From Clostridia bacterium (lineage in GTDB: Bacteria > Bacillota > Clostridia > TANB77 > UBA1234): a stretch of 17,497 nucleotides of DNA. The stretch spans positions 1 to 17,497 of the forward strand of contig CAADXZ010000161.1 in the NCBI GenBank assembly GCA_900753135.1, in the 5' to 3' direction. The translations under genes and the position numbers were made by a program. Below the pieces are notes generated by a model. That model ran no database searches, had not been told where the DNA came from, and saw nothing but the letters and a program-made list of their open reading frames with translations. Below, in pieces: positions 7,251 to 14,392 of the stretch. How positions within the stretch are numbered: the stretch's first letter is position 1; every line of letters begins with the position of its first letter.

Positions 7251-7280
7251 ATTATGAAAAAATAAGCGTAATTGTGACAA
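7251..7280 (-). promoter_or_regulatory. Predicted sigma-A-type promoter of the ABC importer operon
   Basis: On the minus strand, TTGTCA (7275-7280) and CATAAT (7251-7256) are separated by 18 bases. The predicted start falls about 30 bases before the ATG at 7214, leaving a short leader without room for a riboswitch. I looked for a TPP-type motif because some importers of this class carry thiamine precursors and found none. Confidence 0.5.
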
Positions 7281-7358
7281 AATGCTCACTAATAAACCTT
7301 TTGCAGAATTGCATAATTTGAAAAAGTAAGACATACACTTTCTTTGAGGTGATTTAAG

Positions 7359-8570
7359 TTGAAAAGAATAATTGCTAGTGTTTTAGCTGTTTTTATTATA
7401 TTTTTAAGTTTAGTAAATGAGATTGTTTGGGGATTTGAAGGGGAAAATCTTGATGAAGACTTAACGCAAGAGGAACTTGCAGCAGTTGTTAATATGAAAG
7501 GAAAGCCAAGCATATTATCAAAATCAGCTCTTGTTTATGATAGAAAATATAAAAAAATATTATATGAAAAAAATATTGATGAGAAAGTCCCAAATGCTTC
7601 AACTACTAAAATATTAACAGCTATAGTTGCATATGAGAATGCTGATATGAATGATGAAGTCGTTATAAGCGAAAGGGCGGCTAGCGTTGGCGGTTCAACA
7701 ATTAATTTAAGAAAAGGAAATAAAGTGATTTTAGGTGATTTAATGAAAGGATTACTTATTTGTTCTGGAAATGATGCTGCAATAGCAATAGCAGAACATG
7801 TTTCTGGAAGTGTCGAAGATTTTTGCGTTGAAATGAATAAAAAAGCAAGAGAGTTGGGTGCAAATAACACAAGTTTCGTTACGCCGCATGGGTTAGATAA
7901 TGACCTACATTATACAACAGCAAGAGACTTGTTGCTATTTGCTGATTATTTGTTAAATATTGAATATCTTGCAAATATAGTTAATACGCGAAACACAACC
8001 ATAAAAATAGATAGTTACGAAAAAAACTTGCATAATACAAATGAAATGCTATCGATATATCAGGAAGCAAATGGATTGAAAACTGGATATACAAGTAAAG
8101 CTGGAAGATGCTTAGTTACATCTATGACAAGAAATGGAAGACAAGTCATCTCGATTGTTTTGGGATGTGGCACTAAGAAACAAAGAACAAGTGAAAGTAT
8201 TCAACTGTTAAATTATGCATATAATAACTTTGAAGTTGTTGATATATATGAGAACATGAGGAAGAGATTTACACTTAATGTTGAAAAAAGTAAAAATAAA
8301 ATATATGAAATAAATATAAATGGCAAGAAAGAAATGTTGTTTCCTATTGGAGAAAAAGAAAATATGTTATACGAATACAATTTGAAAAAAGATATGTCTG
8401 CACCTATTTTAAAAGGTGAGAAAATAGGAAATATAGTCATAAAGAGTCCTAAAGGTGTAATTGAAACGTTAGAAATAAGAATGCCTAAATCAATAAAAAG
8501 AAAAAGCGTAATTGAGTATTTTAGTAAAATAATTGGTAATCAGCTTGAATATGTGTTAATAAACGTCTAG
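7359..8570 (+). CDS. D-alanyl-D-alanine carboxypeptidase, DacF/DacB-like (peptidase S11)
   Basis: Low-molecular-weight penicillin-binding protein that removes the terminal D-Ala of peptidoglycan stem peptides outside the membrane. 403 residues with a signal peptide (about 1-25). All three active-site motifs are present: SxxK as STTK at S81-K84, SGN at 136-138 in LICSGNDAA, and KTG at 241-243. A C-terminal region (about 290-395) is probably the beta-rich PBP5-C domain, ending in a Lys/Arg-containing stretch that may be a membrane-associating tail. The start is TTG with GAGGTG 8 bases upstream; no better ATG precedes the signal peptide. It is transcribed divergently from the importer. DacF is sporulation-controlled in Bacillus, but the promoter here is not clear enough to assign a sigma factor. 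I leave the symbol blank because dacB and dacF cannot be separated by eye. Confidence 0.92.
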   Translation: MKRIIASVLAVFIIFLSLVNEIVWGFEGENLDEDLTQEELAAVVNMKGKPSILSKSALVYDRKYKKILYEKNIDEKVPNASTTKILTAIVAYENADMNDEVVISERAASVGGSTINLRKGNKVILGDLMKGLLICSGNDAAIAIAEHVSGSVEDFCVEMNKKARELGANNTSFVTPHGLDNDLHYTTARDLLLFADYLLNIEYLANIVNTRNTTIKIDSYEKNLHNTNEMLSIYQEANGLKTGYTSKAGRCLVTSMTRNGRQVISIVLGCGTKKQRTSESIQLLNYAYNNFEVVDIYENMRKRFTLNVEKSKNKIYEININGKKEMLFPIGEKENMLYEYNLKKDMSAPILKGEKIGNIVIKSPKGVIETLEIRMPKSIKRKSVIEYFSKIIGNQLEYVLINV

Positions 8571-8622
8571 TATTATCGTTTTTCTTTTGAAAATTATTTA
8601 CCCACTAAAAAGCATTTTATTG

Positions 8623-8651
8623 TTGAAATATGCTTAAAATTGTAGTATCAT
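8623..8651 (+). promoter_or_regulatory. Predicted promoter of the 8695-11923 locus
   Basis: TTGAAA (8623-8628) and TATCAT (8646-8651) are separated by exactly 17 bases. The predicted start near 8658 gives a leader of about 37 bases. The TATAAT at 8675 is too close to the ribosome binding site to be the -10 box. Confidence 0.6.
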
Positions 8652-8660
8652 ATGTATGGG

Positions 8661-8682
8661 GAATTATCTTCTAGTATAATTC
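8661..8682 (+). promoter_or_regulatory. Leader hairpin upstream of the ribosome binding site
   Basis: GAATTAT (8661-8667) and ATAATTC (8676-8682) form a 7-bp stem with an 8-base loop, starting just after the predicted transcription start and ending 1 base before AAAGGAGG. It could stabilise the 5' end of the mRNA. AT-rich, so modest support. Confidence 0.4.
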
Positions 8683-8694
8683 AAAGGAGGATAT

Positions 8695-9219
8695 ATGAAA
8701 AACAAAGAAATAAGAAAAATACTTGTTGTTATAATGTCTTTGGTAATGATTATAACATTTAATTCGACTGCGCTTGCAGCAGTTGGGTCTGTTTTTGCAA
8801 ATAGTGCAATAGATACAGCTGATATGCCATTACCACCAATAGAAGATGATAACAATAAAAATGATGAGCTAGTACCTGATGCTCCAAATAAAGAAAAAAA
8901 TGATATGACAGAAGCTGGCGAAACAGTTGTTGGGAGAATTAGTAGAAAAGAAAAAAGAATAGCAGAGTTGACAGATAAATACAATGATGAGGTATATGGT
9001 AAAGTTGCATACTATTTAGAGGTTGCACAAAAATATAGCTTGCCAATATGTTTTATAGGAATAGCTATGGGATCTTTTAACTTTTTAATAGTGGGCAATA
9101 AAAAACTTGATAAAAAAGAACAAGGTTATGGCTGGATAGTAGGATTTGTAATAGGGTTAGTAGTTTTTAATGTAATGCCTTTATTGTTTGCATTGTTTGT
9201 TGCTGGCAGAGGTGCTTAA
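8695..9219 (+). CDS. Exported protein with signal peptide and two membrane segments, VirB2/TrbC-like architecture, function unknown
   Basis: 174 residues with no recognised domain. Residues about 1-28 are a signal peptide (hydrophobic core then TALAA). Next is an acidic, Pro/Asn-rich stretch (about 40-75), a charged helix (80-112), then two membrane segments, about 115-134 (SLPICFIGIAMGSF) and 146-171 (GWIVGFVIGLVVF). They are separated by a short basic loop, NKKLDKKEQGYG. Signal peptide plus two closely spaced helices near the C-terminus is the layout of conjugative pilins of the TrbC/VirB2 type; this is resemblance of shape, not proven homology. It has its own promoter and AAAGGAGG RBS. The next gene, 85 bases on, encodes a large CpaE/MinD-like protein, so the two may form one membrane-associated assembly. 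No VirB4, VirD4, CpaF or TadB homologue lies in this window. Confidence 0.75.
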   Translation: MKNKEIRKILVVIMSLVMIITFNSTALAAVGSVFANSAIDTADMPLPPIEDDNNKNDELVPDAPNKEKNDMTEAGETVVGRISRKEKRIAELTDKYNDEVYGKVAYYLEVAQKYSLPICFIGIAMGSFNFLIVGNKKLDKKEQGYGWIVGFVIGLVVFNVMPLLFALFVAGRGA

Positions 9220-9310
9220 GAATAATGCAAAGGACTTTTTGTCTAAATGATATTAATTTGTAATTTAGTTGTAGATTTATACTAAAGCATAAATAGGAAG
9301 GTGAATGATA

Positions 9311-11923
9311 ATGAAAGTACTTTTCGCTATGGGAAATGACCAAGTGTCAACAAATGTTGCCAATAGATATTATGAAAAATATGGAGAGGTTTTAGAGTAC
9401 AAGAATGTATTCTTCTTTAAAGCTCTAATTGAAGAAGTAAAAAGAGATAAAACGTATGACAGAATTGTAATAAGTGAAGAGTTAGAACAATTTAGAGCTA
9501 AAGACTTAGAACAAGTAGATAGATATTTATTTAATAGCATTGATAAGATAACAGACGAGATTCAAGATTCAGATATTATATTTATATGTTCAGATAGAAG
9601 AGAAAAAGGAGATGCTTTTGTAAGTAAGTTGTTTAGTATAGGTATTTACAACTTATTACTTGGAGACGACAGAAATGTAAATCCTCTTTGTGAAATAATA
9701 AAAAAGCCAAAGAATAAAAGAGAAGCAAAACAATATTTAAATATAGATGCATCATCAATTGTTAATACCTCTATGACAACAGATGATGAAGTTGATGAAT
9801 TCCAAATGAGAAGTATATTAAGCTTTTATGAGGGAATAAGAAATCAACCAGAAAAGTATTTGGAAACATTTGATAGAATAGCAGAACAGTATAGTAGAAA
9901 ACAATTGAAAATTATTGTATCAATGTTACCAAAACAAATCACTGATGTAGTGTTGCAAGCAGATAGGTATAAGTATTTATCATCTTCACCACACCAAGAT
10001 ACACCAGCTCAAGTTGCACCACAAACTCAAGTAAAAGAACAAAAGCCAAAGACAGGAGGCTTTTTTGGTGTTTTTAGAAAATATAAAGTTAAGCAACCTC
10101 AACCCAAAGTTGAAAAGCAAGTGCCACCAGTGCAATCTATACAACAGGGTGGACAAGTTGATTTAAGTAGTAACGAGGATGAACAGAAACAAGCAGACCT
10201 AATGGCTAGAGCTCGTGAAGAAGCTAAAGCAAGAGAAAAAGCAGAGGCTGAAGCTAAAAGGCAAGCGGAACTTGCTGCAAAAGCAAGAGCAGAGGCTGAA
10301 GCTAAAAAACAAGCTGAGCTTGCAGCCAAAGCCAAGGCAGAAGTTGAAGCAAGACAGCAAGCAGAACTCGCAGCCAAAGCAAAAGCAGAGGCTGAAGCAA
10401 GACAGCAAGCAGAACTTGCAGCTAAAGCAAAGGCAGAAGCTGAAGCAAGACAACGAGCAGAGCTTGCAGCCAAGGCAAAAGCAGAAGCTGAAGCAAAACA
10501 TAAGGCTGAGTTAGATAAAATAGCTGCTGAAAGAAGAGAAAAAGAAAAACTTGCAGAGCTAGCAAAAATAGAGGAACAAGAAAAAATTAATGATATAGAA
10601 AAAGCCAAAAAAGATGCTGAACTTGCTGCAAAAGAACGTTTAGCACAAATGACGAAAGATGAAAATGTGATTATAGAAGTAAAACCTAATTTGAATGCAC
10701 CAGATAGACCAGTAGAACCTGTTAAAAATGTACAACCTATCCCACAAAAAATTTCTGATGCTATAAAAGCAAATTCTGAGAACAAGCAACAAGACACAGC
10801 TAAAAAGGAAGAAGTTGTTAAAAATATTCAAGAAAATAAAAATGCAAATTCTGTTGCAAATGAGAATCCTCAACAAAATGTTAAACCAAATCCGGTTGTT
10901 GTTTCGGAAGATGAAAAGAGAATGAAGGTTGAACAAGAAAAGTTAGCAATGGAGCAAAAGAGAATTAAAGAGGAACAGGCAAAACTAGAAGAAGAAAAGA
11001 AGAGATTGAGAGAAGAGCAAGAAAAACTTATAAATGCTCAAAACCAATTAAAAGCTAATGTTACAAATGAGTATAATGTACCTCAATATACTAATACTCC
11101 AACGACTACTCAAATTGCTCCTCTTGATTATAAAAAAATGGTTGTTTTTGTTGGTGCAAACAAGGTTGGTACAACATTTATGACAAATGCAATAGCTCAT
11201 TCAATGGCAAATGCAAAAATAAATACTTCAATATTGGATATGACTAGAGATAGAAGTATGTTCTATTTATACAATCAAAATGATAAAACATTAAGAAAAA
11301 GAGCAGAAGAGTGTATGCAAAAGGTAATGGATGGTGACGACTGCTATTTGGAAACAACGAATAGATATTTAAAAGTTTACACTACAATTCCTGGAACATT
11401 AACAGATCCTAGAAGAGGATATAAGCATAAAGCAATTATAGAAACAGTTAAGTCAAACTGTAACCTAACGATTGTTGATGCTGATTTTACAACACCAATT
11501 GATTATTTCGATCAAGCAAATGAAGTGTATTTGGTTCAAGATTTAGATTTGTTAAAAATGCCTGATACTACTCTATTTTTAAGAGAATTAAAAAATAGAG
11601 GAATGGATATGAAGAAAATAAGAATAATAATCAATAAGTATGTAAAGACATCACTATCACAAAAGCAAATTGTTCAAACATTATCATCTTACAGTGATCC
11701 TAGTATGTCATTTTATGATACAGTGCTACCAGGAAAAGTAATGTCGTATTTAGTGCCTTACAACTTAAACAACTATGCTAAGTATGTTGATTCTGTTTGT
11801 AGTGGAGTGCTAAGTTATAAAGGATATTCAGCTGATTTTATGCAAGCAATAGATGAAATCGGTTCGGCAATATTCCCTAAAAATAATCCTACTGGAAAAA
11901 CTTCAAGGAGATTTTTTGGATAG
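9311..11923 (+). CDS. CpaE/MinD-like P-loop protein with pseudo-receiver N-terminus and long Ala-Glu-Lys helix, function unknown
   Basis: Large soluble protein of 870 residues. ATG 9311 is preferred over 9305 because AAGGTG is then 7 bases away and the protein starts with a beta strand, MKVLFAMG. Residue numbers below count from 9305. Residues 1-140 alternate beta and alpha (VLFAM, DRIVIS, DIIFICSD, GIYNLLLGDD) like the receiver-like domain of CpaE, without a clear phospho-Asp. A Pro/Gln-rich linker (225-290) follows. Residues 300-445 are almost pure Ala/Glu/Lys/Arg, with five 16-residue repeats (318-397). A second Lys/Glu coiled coil spans 535-585. Residues 611-860 form a SIMIBI-type domain: MVVFVGANKVGTTFMTNAIA in place of the deviant Walker A, then LTIVDADF, VYLVQDLDLL and IRIIINKY. 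The P-loop lysine appears to be Thr, so nucleotide binding may be altered or lost. No membrane segment. Only 12 bases precede ireB. Confidence 0.75.
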   Translation: MKVLFAMGNDQVSTNVANRYYEKYGEVLEYKNVFFFKALIEEVKRDKTYDRIVISEELEQFRAKDLEQVDRYLFNSIDKITDEIQDSDIIFICSDRREKGDAFVSKLFSIGIYNLLLGDDRNVNPLCEIIKKPKNKREAKQYLNIDASSIVNTSMTTDDEVDEFQMRSILSFYEGIRNQPEKYLETFDRIAEQYSRKQLKIIVSMLPKQITDVVLQADRYKYLSSSPHQDTPAQVAPQTQVKEQKPKTGGFFGVFRKYKVKQPQPKVEKQVPPVQSIQQGGQVDLSSNEDEQKQADLMARAREEAKAREKAEAEAKRQAELAAKARAEAEAKKQAELAAKAKAEVEARQQAELAAKAKAEAEARQQAELAAKAKAEAEARQRAELAAKAKAEAEAKHKAELDKIAAERREKEKLAELAKIEEQEKINDIEKAKKDAELAAKERLAQMTKDENVIIEVKPNLNAPDRPVEPVKNVQPIPQKISDAIKANSENKQQDTAKKEEVVKNIQENKNANSVANENPQQNVKPNPVVVSEDEKRMKVEQEKLAMEQKRIKEEQAKLEEEKKRLREEQEKLINAQNQLKANVTNEYNVPQYTNTPTTTQIAPLDYKKMVVFVGANKVGTTFMTNAIAHSMANAKINTSILDMTRDRSMFYLYNQNDKTLRKRAEECMQKVMDGDDCYLETTNRYLKVYTTIPGTLTDPRRGYKHKAIIETVKSNCNLTIVDADFTTPIDYFDQANEVYLVQDLDLLKMPDTTLFLRELKNRGMDMKKIRIIINKYVKTSLSQKQIVQTLSSYSDPSMSFYDTVLPGKVMSYLVPYNLNNYAKYVDSVCSGVLSYKGYSADFMQAIDEIGSAIFPKNNPTGKTSRRFFG
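10256..10495 (+). repeat. Five 48-base tandem repeats coding 16-residue Ala-Glu-Lys helical units
   Basis: Inside the CpaE-like gene, five consecutive 48-base units each encode a version of RQQAELAAKAKAEAEA (residues 318-397 counting from 9305). Units 3 and 4 are identical in protein sequence; others vary at one to four residues. The copies are not identical in DNA, so the array is not brand new. The product resembles the TolA domain II helix or a single-alpha-helix spacer. Copy number may vary between strains. Confidence 0.85.
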
Positions 11924-11935
11924 AGGAGGAGTAAA

Positions 11936-12196
11936 ATGGATTCAGAAAATACAATATTTTTTAAAGTGGAAAAAGAGAAGAAAGTTAATTCAAAGCAAAT
12001 ATTAAGACAGGTATATGAAGCTCTAGTTGAAAAAGGATATGATCCAATAAATCAAATTGTTGGGTACATTCTTTCAGGAGACCCAACATATATAACTAGT
12101 TATAAAGATTCAAGAAGTTTGATTCGTCAATTAGAAAGAGATGAACTTCTAGAAGAATTAGTAAAAGAATATATTGGAGTTAACGAAGAAAAATGA
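11936..12196 (+). CDS. ireB: IreB family regulatory phosphoprotein (UPF0297, YrzL)
   Basis: 86-residue cytoplasmic protein of the IreB family. In Enterococcus faecalis, IreB is phosphorylated by the PASTA kinase IreK and lowers cephalosporin resistance. Family features seen are the opening ENTIFFKVEKEK, QVYEALVEKGYDPINQIVGY, the LSGDPTYITSYKDSR segment, and the RQLERDELLEELVKEYI helix. Full length. RBS GAGGAGG before ATG. It overlaps the next gene by four bases (ATGA), so they are translationally coupled. In many Firmicutes alaS lies directly upstream; here the CpaE-like gene takes that place, only 12 bases away. Family assignment is very secure; whether a PrkC/IreK kinase acts on it here is inference. 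Confidence 0.96.
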   Translation: MDSENTIFFKVEKEKKVNSKQILRQVYEALVEKGYDPINQIVGYILSGDPTYITSYKDSRSLIRQLERDELLEELVKEYIGVNEEK

Positions 12197-12603
12197 GAAT
12201 AATTGGTTTAGACTATGGAGAAGCAAGAACTGGAGTTGCAATGTCTGATGCGTTAGGCATAACAGCGCAAGGCCTTGAATCTATTGAACATGGCGAAAGT
12301 GAAAAAAAACTGTTGAACAGGCTTGAAGAAATTATAAAAGAATATAATGTAGAAAAAATCGTTATAGGATATCCATTAAATATGAATGCAACAAAGGGAC
12401 CAAGAGTTCAAAAAACAGACAAGTTTATTGAAAAGCTTGTAAATAGATTTCACTTAGAAGTGATTAAAATAGATGAGCGATTAACAACTGTTTCTGCACA
12501 TAGAACGATGCAAGAACTAGCTATAGGTAAAGACAAAAAAAGAAAGATTGTAGATACTATATCTGCTCAATACATATTGCAGATGTATCTAGATAGAAAT
12601 TAA
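12193..12603 (+). CDS. ruvX: RuvX/YqgF, RNase H-fold putative pre-16S rRNA nuclease
   Basis: 136-residue RNase H-like protein of the YqgF family, annotated either as a Holliday junction resolvase or as the nuclease that finishes the 5' end of 16S rRNA. Visible motifs are RIIGLDYGEARTGVAMSD at the N-terminus with the first acidic catalytic Asp (D7), VIGYPLNMNATKGPR near residues 56-70, the IDERLTTVSAHRTM segment with the second acidic pair, and a C-terminal IVDTISAQYILQMYLD with the last Asp. Length is typical. The start overlaps the ireB stop as ATGA, and yrzB follows after about 20 bases. Family secure. Confidence 0.96.
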   Translation: MRIIGLDYGEARTGVAMSDALGITAQGLESIEHGESEKKLLNRLEEIIKEYNVEKIVIGYPLNMNATKGPRVQKTDKFIEKLVNRFHLEVIKIDERLTTVSAHRTMQELAIGKDKKRKIVDTISAQYILQMYLDRN

Positions 12604-12624
12604 AAGAAATGAAAGGAGAAAAAA

Positions 12625-12942
12625 ATGGACGATAACATGAACAATAATGATGAATTTGAAGGAATGGAAGATTTTGATGAATTAGACAATAAAATCATAT
12701 TAAATGATGAAGATGGAAATGAAGTTGAATTTGAATTCTTAGATGTAGTAGAAGTTGACGGAACAGAATATGTAGTATTATTACCAGTAGAAGAAGCTGA
12801 TAAAGGCGAAGTAGTAATATTCAGAATTGAAGGCGAAGGAGAAGATGAAAGTTACGTTAGCCTAGAAGATGAAGAAGAAGCTGAAAAAGTATTCGAAGCA
12901 TTTAAAGAAAAGACAAAAGACGAATTTGATTTCGCAGACTAA
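12625..12942 (+). CDS. yrzB: DUF1292 family acidic protein (YrzB)
   Basis: 105-residue, strongly acidic cytoplasmic protein of the DUF1292 family, a standard companion of ireB and ruvX in Firmicutes. The core DEDGNEVEFEFLDVVEVDG then YVVLLPVEEADKGEVVIFRI forms the short beta-rich domain of the family. Both ends are Asp/Glu-rich and likely disordered. No enzymatic role is known. RBS AAAGGAG before ATG. It is the last gene of the cluster, and an intrinsic terminator starts 20 bases after its stop. Confidence 0.93.
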   Translation: MDDNMNNNDEFEGMEDFDELDNKIILNDEDGNEVEFEFLDVVEVDGTEYVVLLPVEEADKGEVVIFRIEGEGEDESYVSLEDEEEAEKVFEAFKEKTKDEFDFAD

Positions 12943-12961
12943 TTTGAAGTAGTTAAAATTG

Positions 12962-12995
12962 ACTCGTATGAATTAATTTCATACGAGTTTTTCTA
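12962..12995 (+). terminator. Intrinsic terminator after yrzB
   Basis: An 11-bp perfect stem (12962-12972 with 12978-12988, ACTCGTATGAA and complement) with a 5-base loop is followed by a T-rich tail. It closes the ireB-ruvX-yrzB operon. The following bases up to the promoter at 13109 contain no ORF or other element I can support. Confidence 0.9.
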
Positions 12996-13108
12996 TGTTA
13001 GATATTTTCTTATTTTTATTAGAAAACTCTCTAATGTAAAATCGGATATTTGCTTCTTTCTTGTACGATAGGAGTGTAACATATTTTGCAATTCTGTAAA
13101 CATAATTA

Positions 13109-13137
13109 TTGAAAAATATGGAAAATTATAGTATAAT
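13109..13137 (+). promoter_or_regulatory. Near-consensus sigma-A promoter of the PLP enzyme-flavoprotein operon
   Basis: TTGAAA (13109-13114), a 17-base spacer and TATAAT (13132-13137). Predicted start near 13144, then AAAGGA at 13149-13154 and ATG at 13163. The -35 TTG is also an in-frame start-like codon, so an automatic start at 13109 would wrongly place the promoter inside the gene. Confidence 0.85.
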
Positions 13138-13162
13138 GTGTCGAGATGAAAGGATGGGTAAA

Positions 13163-14383
13163 ATGGATGAATTAATAAAACAAGTAGAGGAAGATATAAA
13201 AGAACAATTTGAAATAAATGAAAAAATTGAGTTTGAAAACTCAAAAAAAGTATTGGAGGCTTTCAAAAACCATCAAATAAGTGAAGCACATTTACATGGA
13301 ACAACAGGTTATGGATATGACGATATGGGAAGAGAAGCAATAGAAAAAATTTATGCTGAAATATTTAAGGCTGAAGATGCTTTGGTGAGAATGCAATTTA
13401 TATCAGGTACACATACAATATCTACAACTATGTTTGGAATATTAAGACCTGGAGATACAGTACTTAGTATAAATGGAAAGCCTTATGATACTCTTGATGA
13501 AACGTTAGGAGTAAGAGAAAATCCAAGTTCTTTAAAAGCATTTGGCGTAAAATATGAACAAATAGATTTGCTACCAAATAATAAATTTGATTTGAATGCT
13601 ATAGAAAAAAGAGTCGCTGAAAAAAATGTAAAACTAGTAATAATGCAACGTTCAAGAGGTTATGCTTATAGAAATGCATTTTTAATAAGTGAATTAGAAG
13701 AAGCCATAAAGGTTGTAAAGAAAGCAGATCCAAATACTTTAGTTATGGTTGATAATTGCTATGGAGAATTTACTGAAGAAAGAGAGCCAATTGAGGCTGG
13801 AGCAGATGTCGCTGTTGGTTCACTTATAAAAAATATAGGTGGTGGAATCGCACCAACAGGGGGATATGTAGTTGGAAAAAAAGAGCTTATTGAATTAATA
13901 AGTGACAGATACAGTGCACCAGGATTAGGCAAAGAAGGCGGTGCAACTTTTGATTTTAATAGAAAAGTATTGCAAGGATTGTTTTTAGCGCCACATATTG
14001 TTTGTGAAAGTAAAAAAATAGGAATATTTGCTGCAAGATTGTTAGAAAAATTGGGGTATGAGGTTTCACCAAGATATGATGAGAAAAGATCAGATATAGT
14101 ACAAATGATTAAATTTAGAGATCCTAATAAACTAATTAAGTTTTGTCAAGGAATACAATCAAATTCACCAGTAGATTCTTTTGCAATGCCAGAGCCTTGT
14201 GATATGGCTGGATATGATAGTAAAATTATAATGGCAGCTGGAGCATTTACATCTGGTTCGTCAATAGAGTTAAGTTGTGATGGACCGTTAAGAGAACCAT
14301 ATGTGGGATATTTACAAGGTGGTCTTACATATAATTATGGAAAAGTTGCTGTAATCGAAACAGTAAAGAAAATGAATGAGTAG
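13163..14383 (+). CDS. Methionine gamma-lyase family PLP enzyme (YnbB-like, 'aluminum resistance' family)
   Basis: About 406-residue pyridoxal-phosphate enzyme of aminotransferase fold class I, in the family annotated as methionine gamma-lyase family or aluminum resistance protein (B. subtilis YnbB). Visible features are EAHLHGTTGYGYDDMGRE near the N-terminus, the PLP-stacking/phosphate region FISGTHTISTTMFG, VMVDNCYGEF with the PLP-nitrogen Asp (about D207), and GSLIKNIGGGIAP with the likely Schiff-base Lys (about K223). These are followed by the ELSCDGPLREPYVGYLQGG C-terminal signature. The true substrate is not established. I chose ATG 13163 because the -35 and -10 boxes lie at 13109-13137 and AAAGGA is 8 to 9 bases before 13163. 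The in-frame ATG at 13154 overlaps that RBS. A flavoprotein gene follows after 9 bases. Confidence 0.9.
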   Translation: MDELIKQVEEDIKEQFEINEKIEFENSKKVLEAFKNHQISEAHLHGTTGYGYDDMGREAIEKIYAEIFKAEDALVRMQFISGTHTISTTMFGILRPGDTVLSINGKPYDTLDETLGVRENPSSLKAFGVKYEQIDLLPNNKFDLNAIEKRVAEKNVKLVIMQRSRGYAYRNAFLISELEEAIKVVKKADPNTLVMVDNCYGEFTEEREPIEAGADVAVGSLIKNIGGGIAPTGGYVVGKKELIELISDRYSAPGLGKEGGATFDFNRKVLQGLFLAPHIVCESKKIGIFAARLLEKLGYEVSPRYDEKRSDIVQMIKFRDPNKLIKFCQGIQSNSPVDSFAMPEPCDMAGYDSKIIMAAGAFTSGSSIELSCDGPLREPYVGYLQGGLTYNYGKVAVIETVKKMNE

Positions 14384-14392
14384 GAGAAAAAA

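Noticed and set aside
7214..7359. Possible riboswitch upstream of the importer
   Set aside because: The predicted leader is only about 30 bases, and no TPP, cobalamin, SAM or FMN consensus elements are visible.
8610..8635. AAGCAT...ATGCTT inverted repeat after dacF as a terminator or operator
   Set aside because: Six-base arms with a 14-base loop and no T-tract; not above expectation, although a similar AGCAT/ATGCT palindrome occurs at 7235-7246.
8675..8680. TATAAT as the -10 box of the 8695 gene
   Set aside because: Transcription would start inside the ribosome binding site; TTGAAA-N17-TATCAT at 8623-8651 fits better.
10256..10495. Repeat array as CRISPR
   Set aside because: Repeats are contiguous, in frame and coding, without spacers.
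10099..10797. Long minus-strand ORF (about 232 codons) opposite the CpaE-like gene
   Set aside because: It is the mirror of the Ala/Glu/Lys repeat codons, giving a Ser/Ala/Cys/Phe-rich product with no RBS or domain.
13000..13108. TAGGAGTG near 13070 as the RBS of a small gene
   Set aside because: No start codon at suitable spacing opens a frame longer than a few codons.
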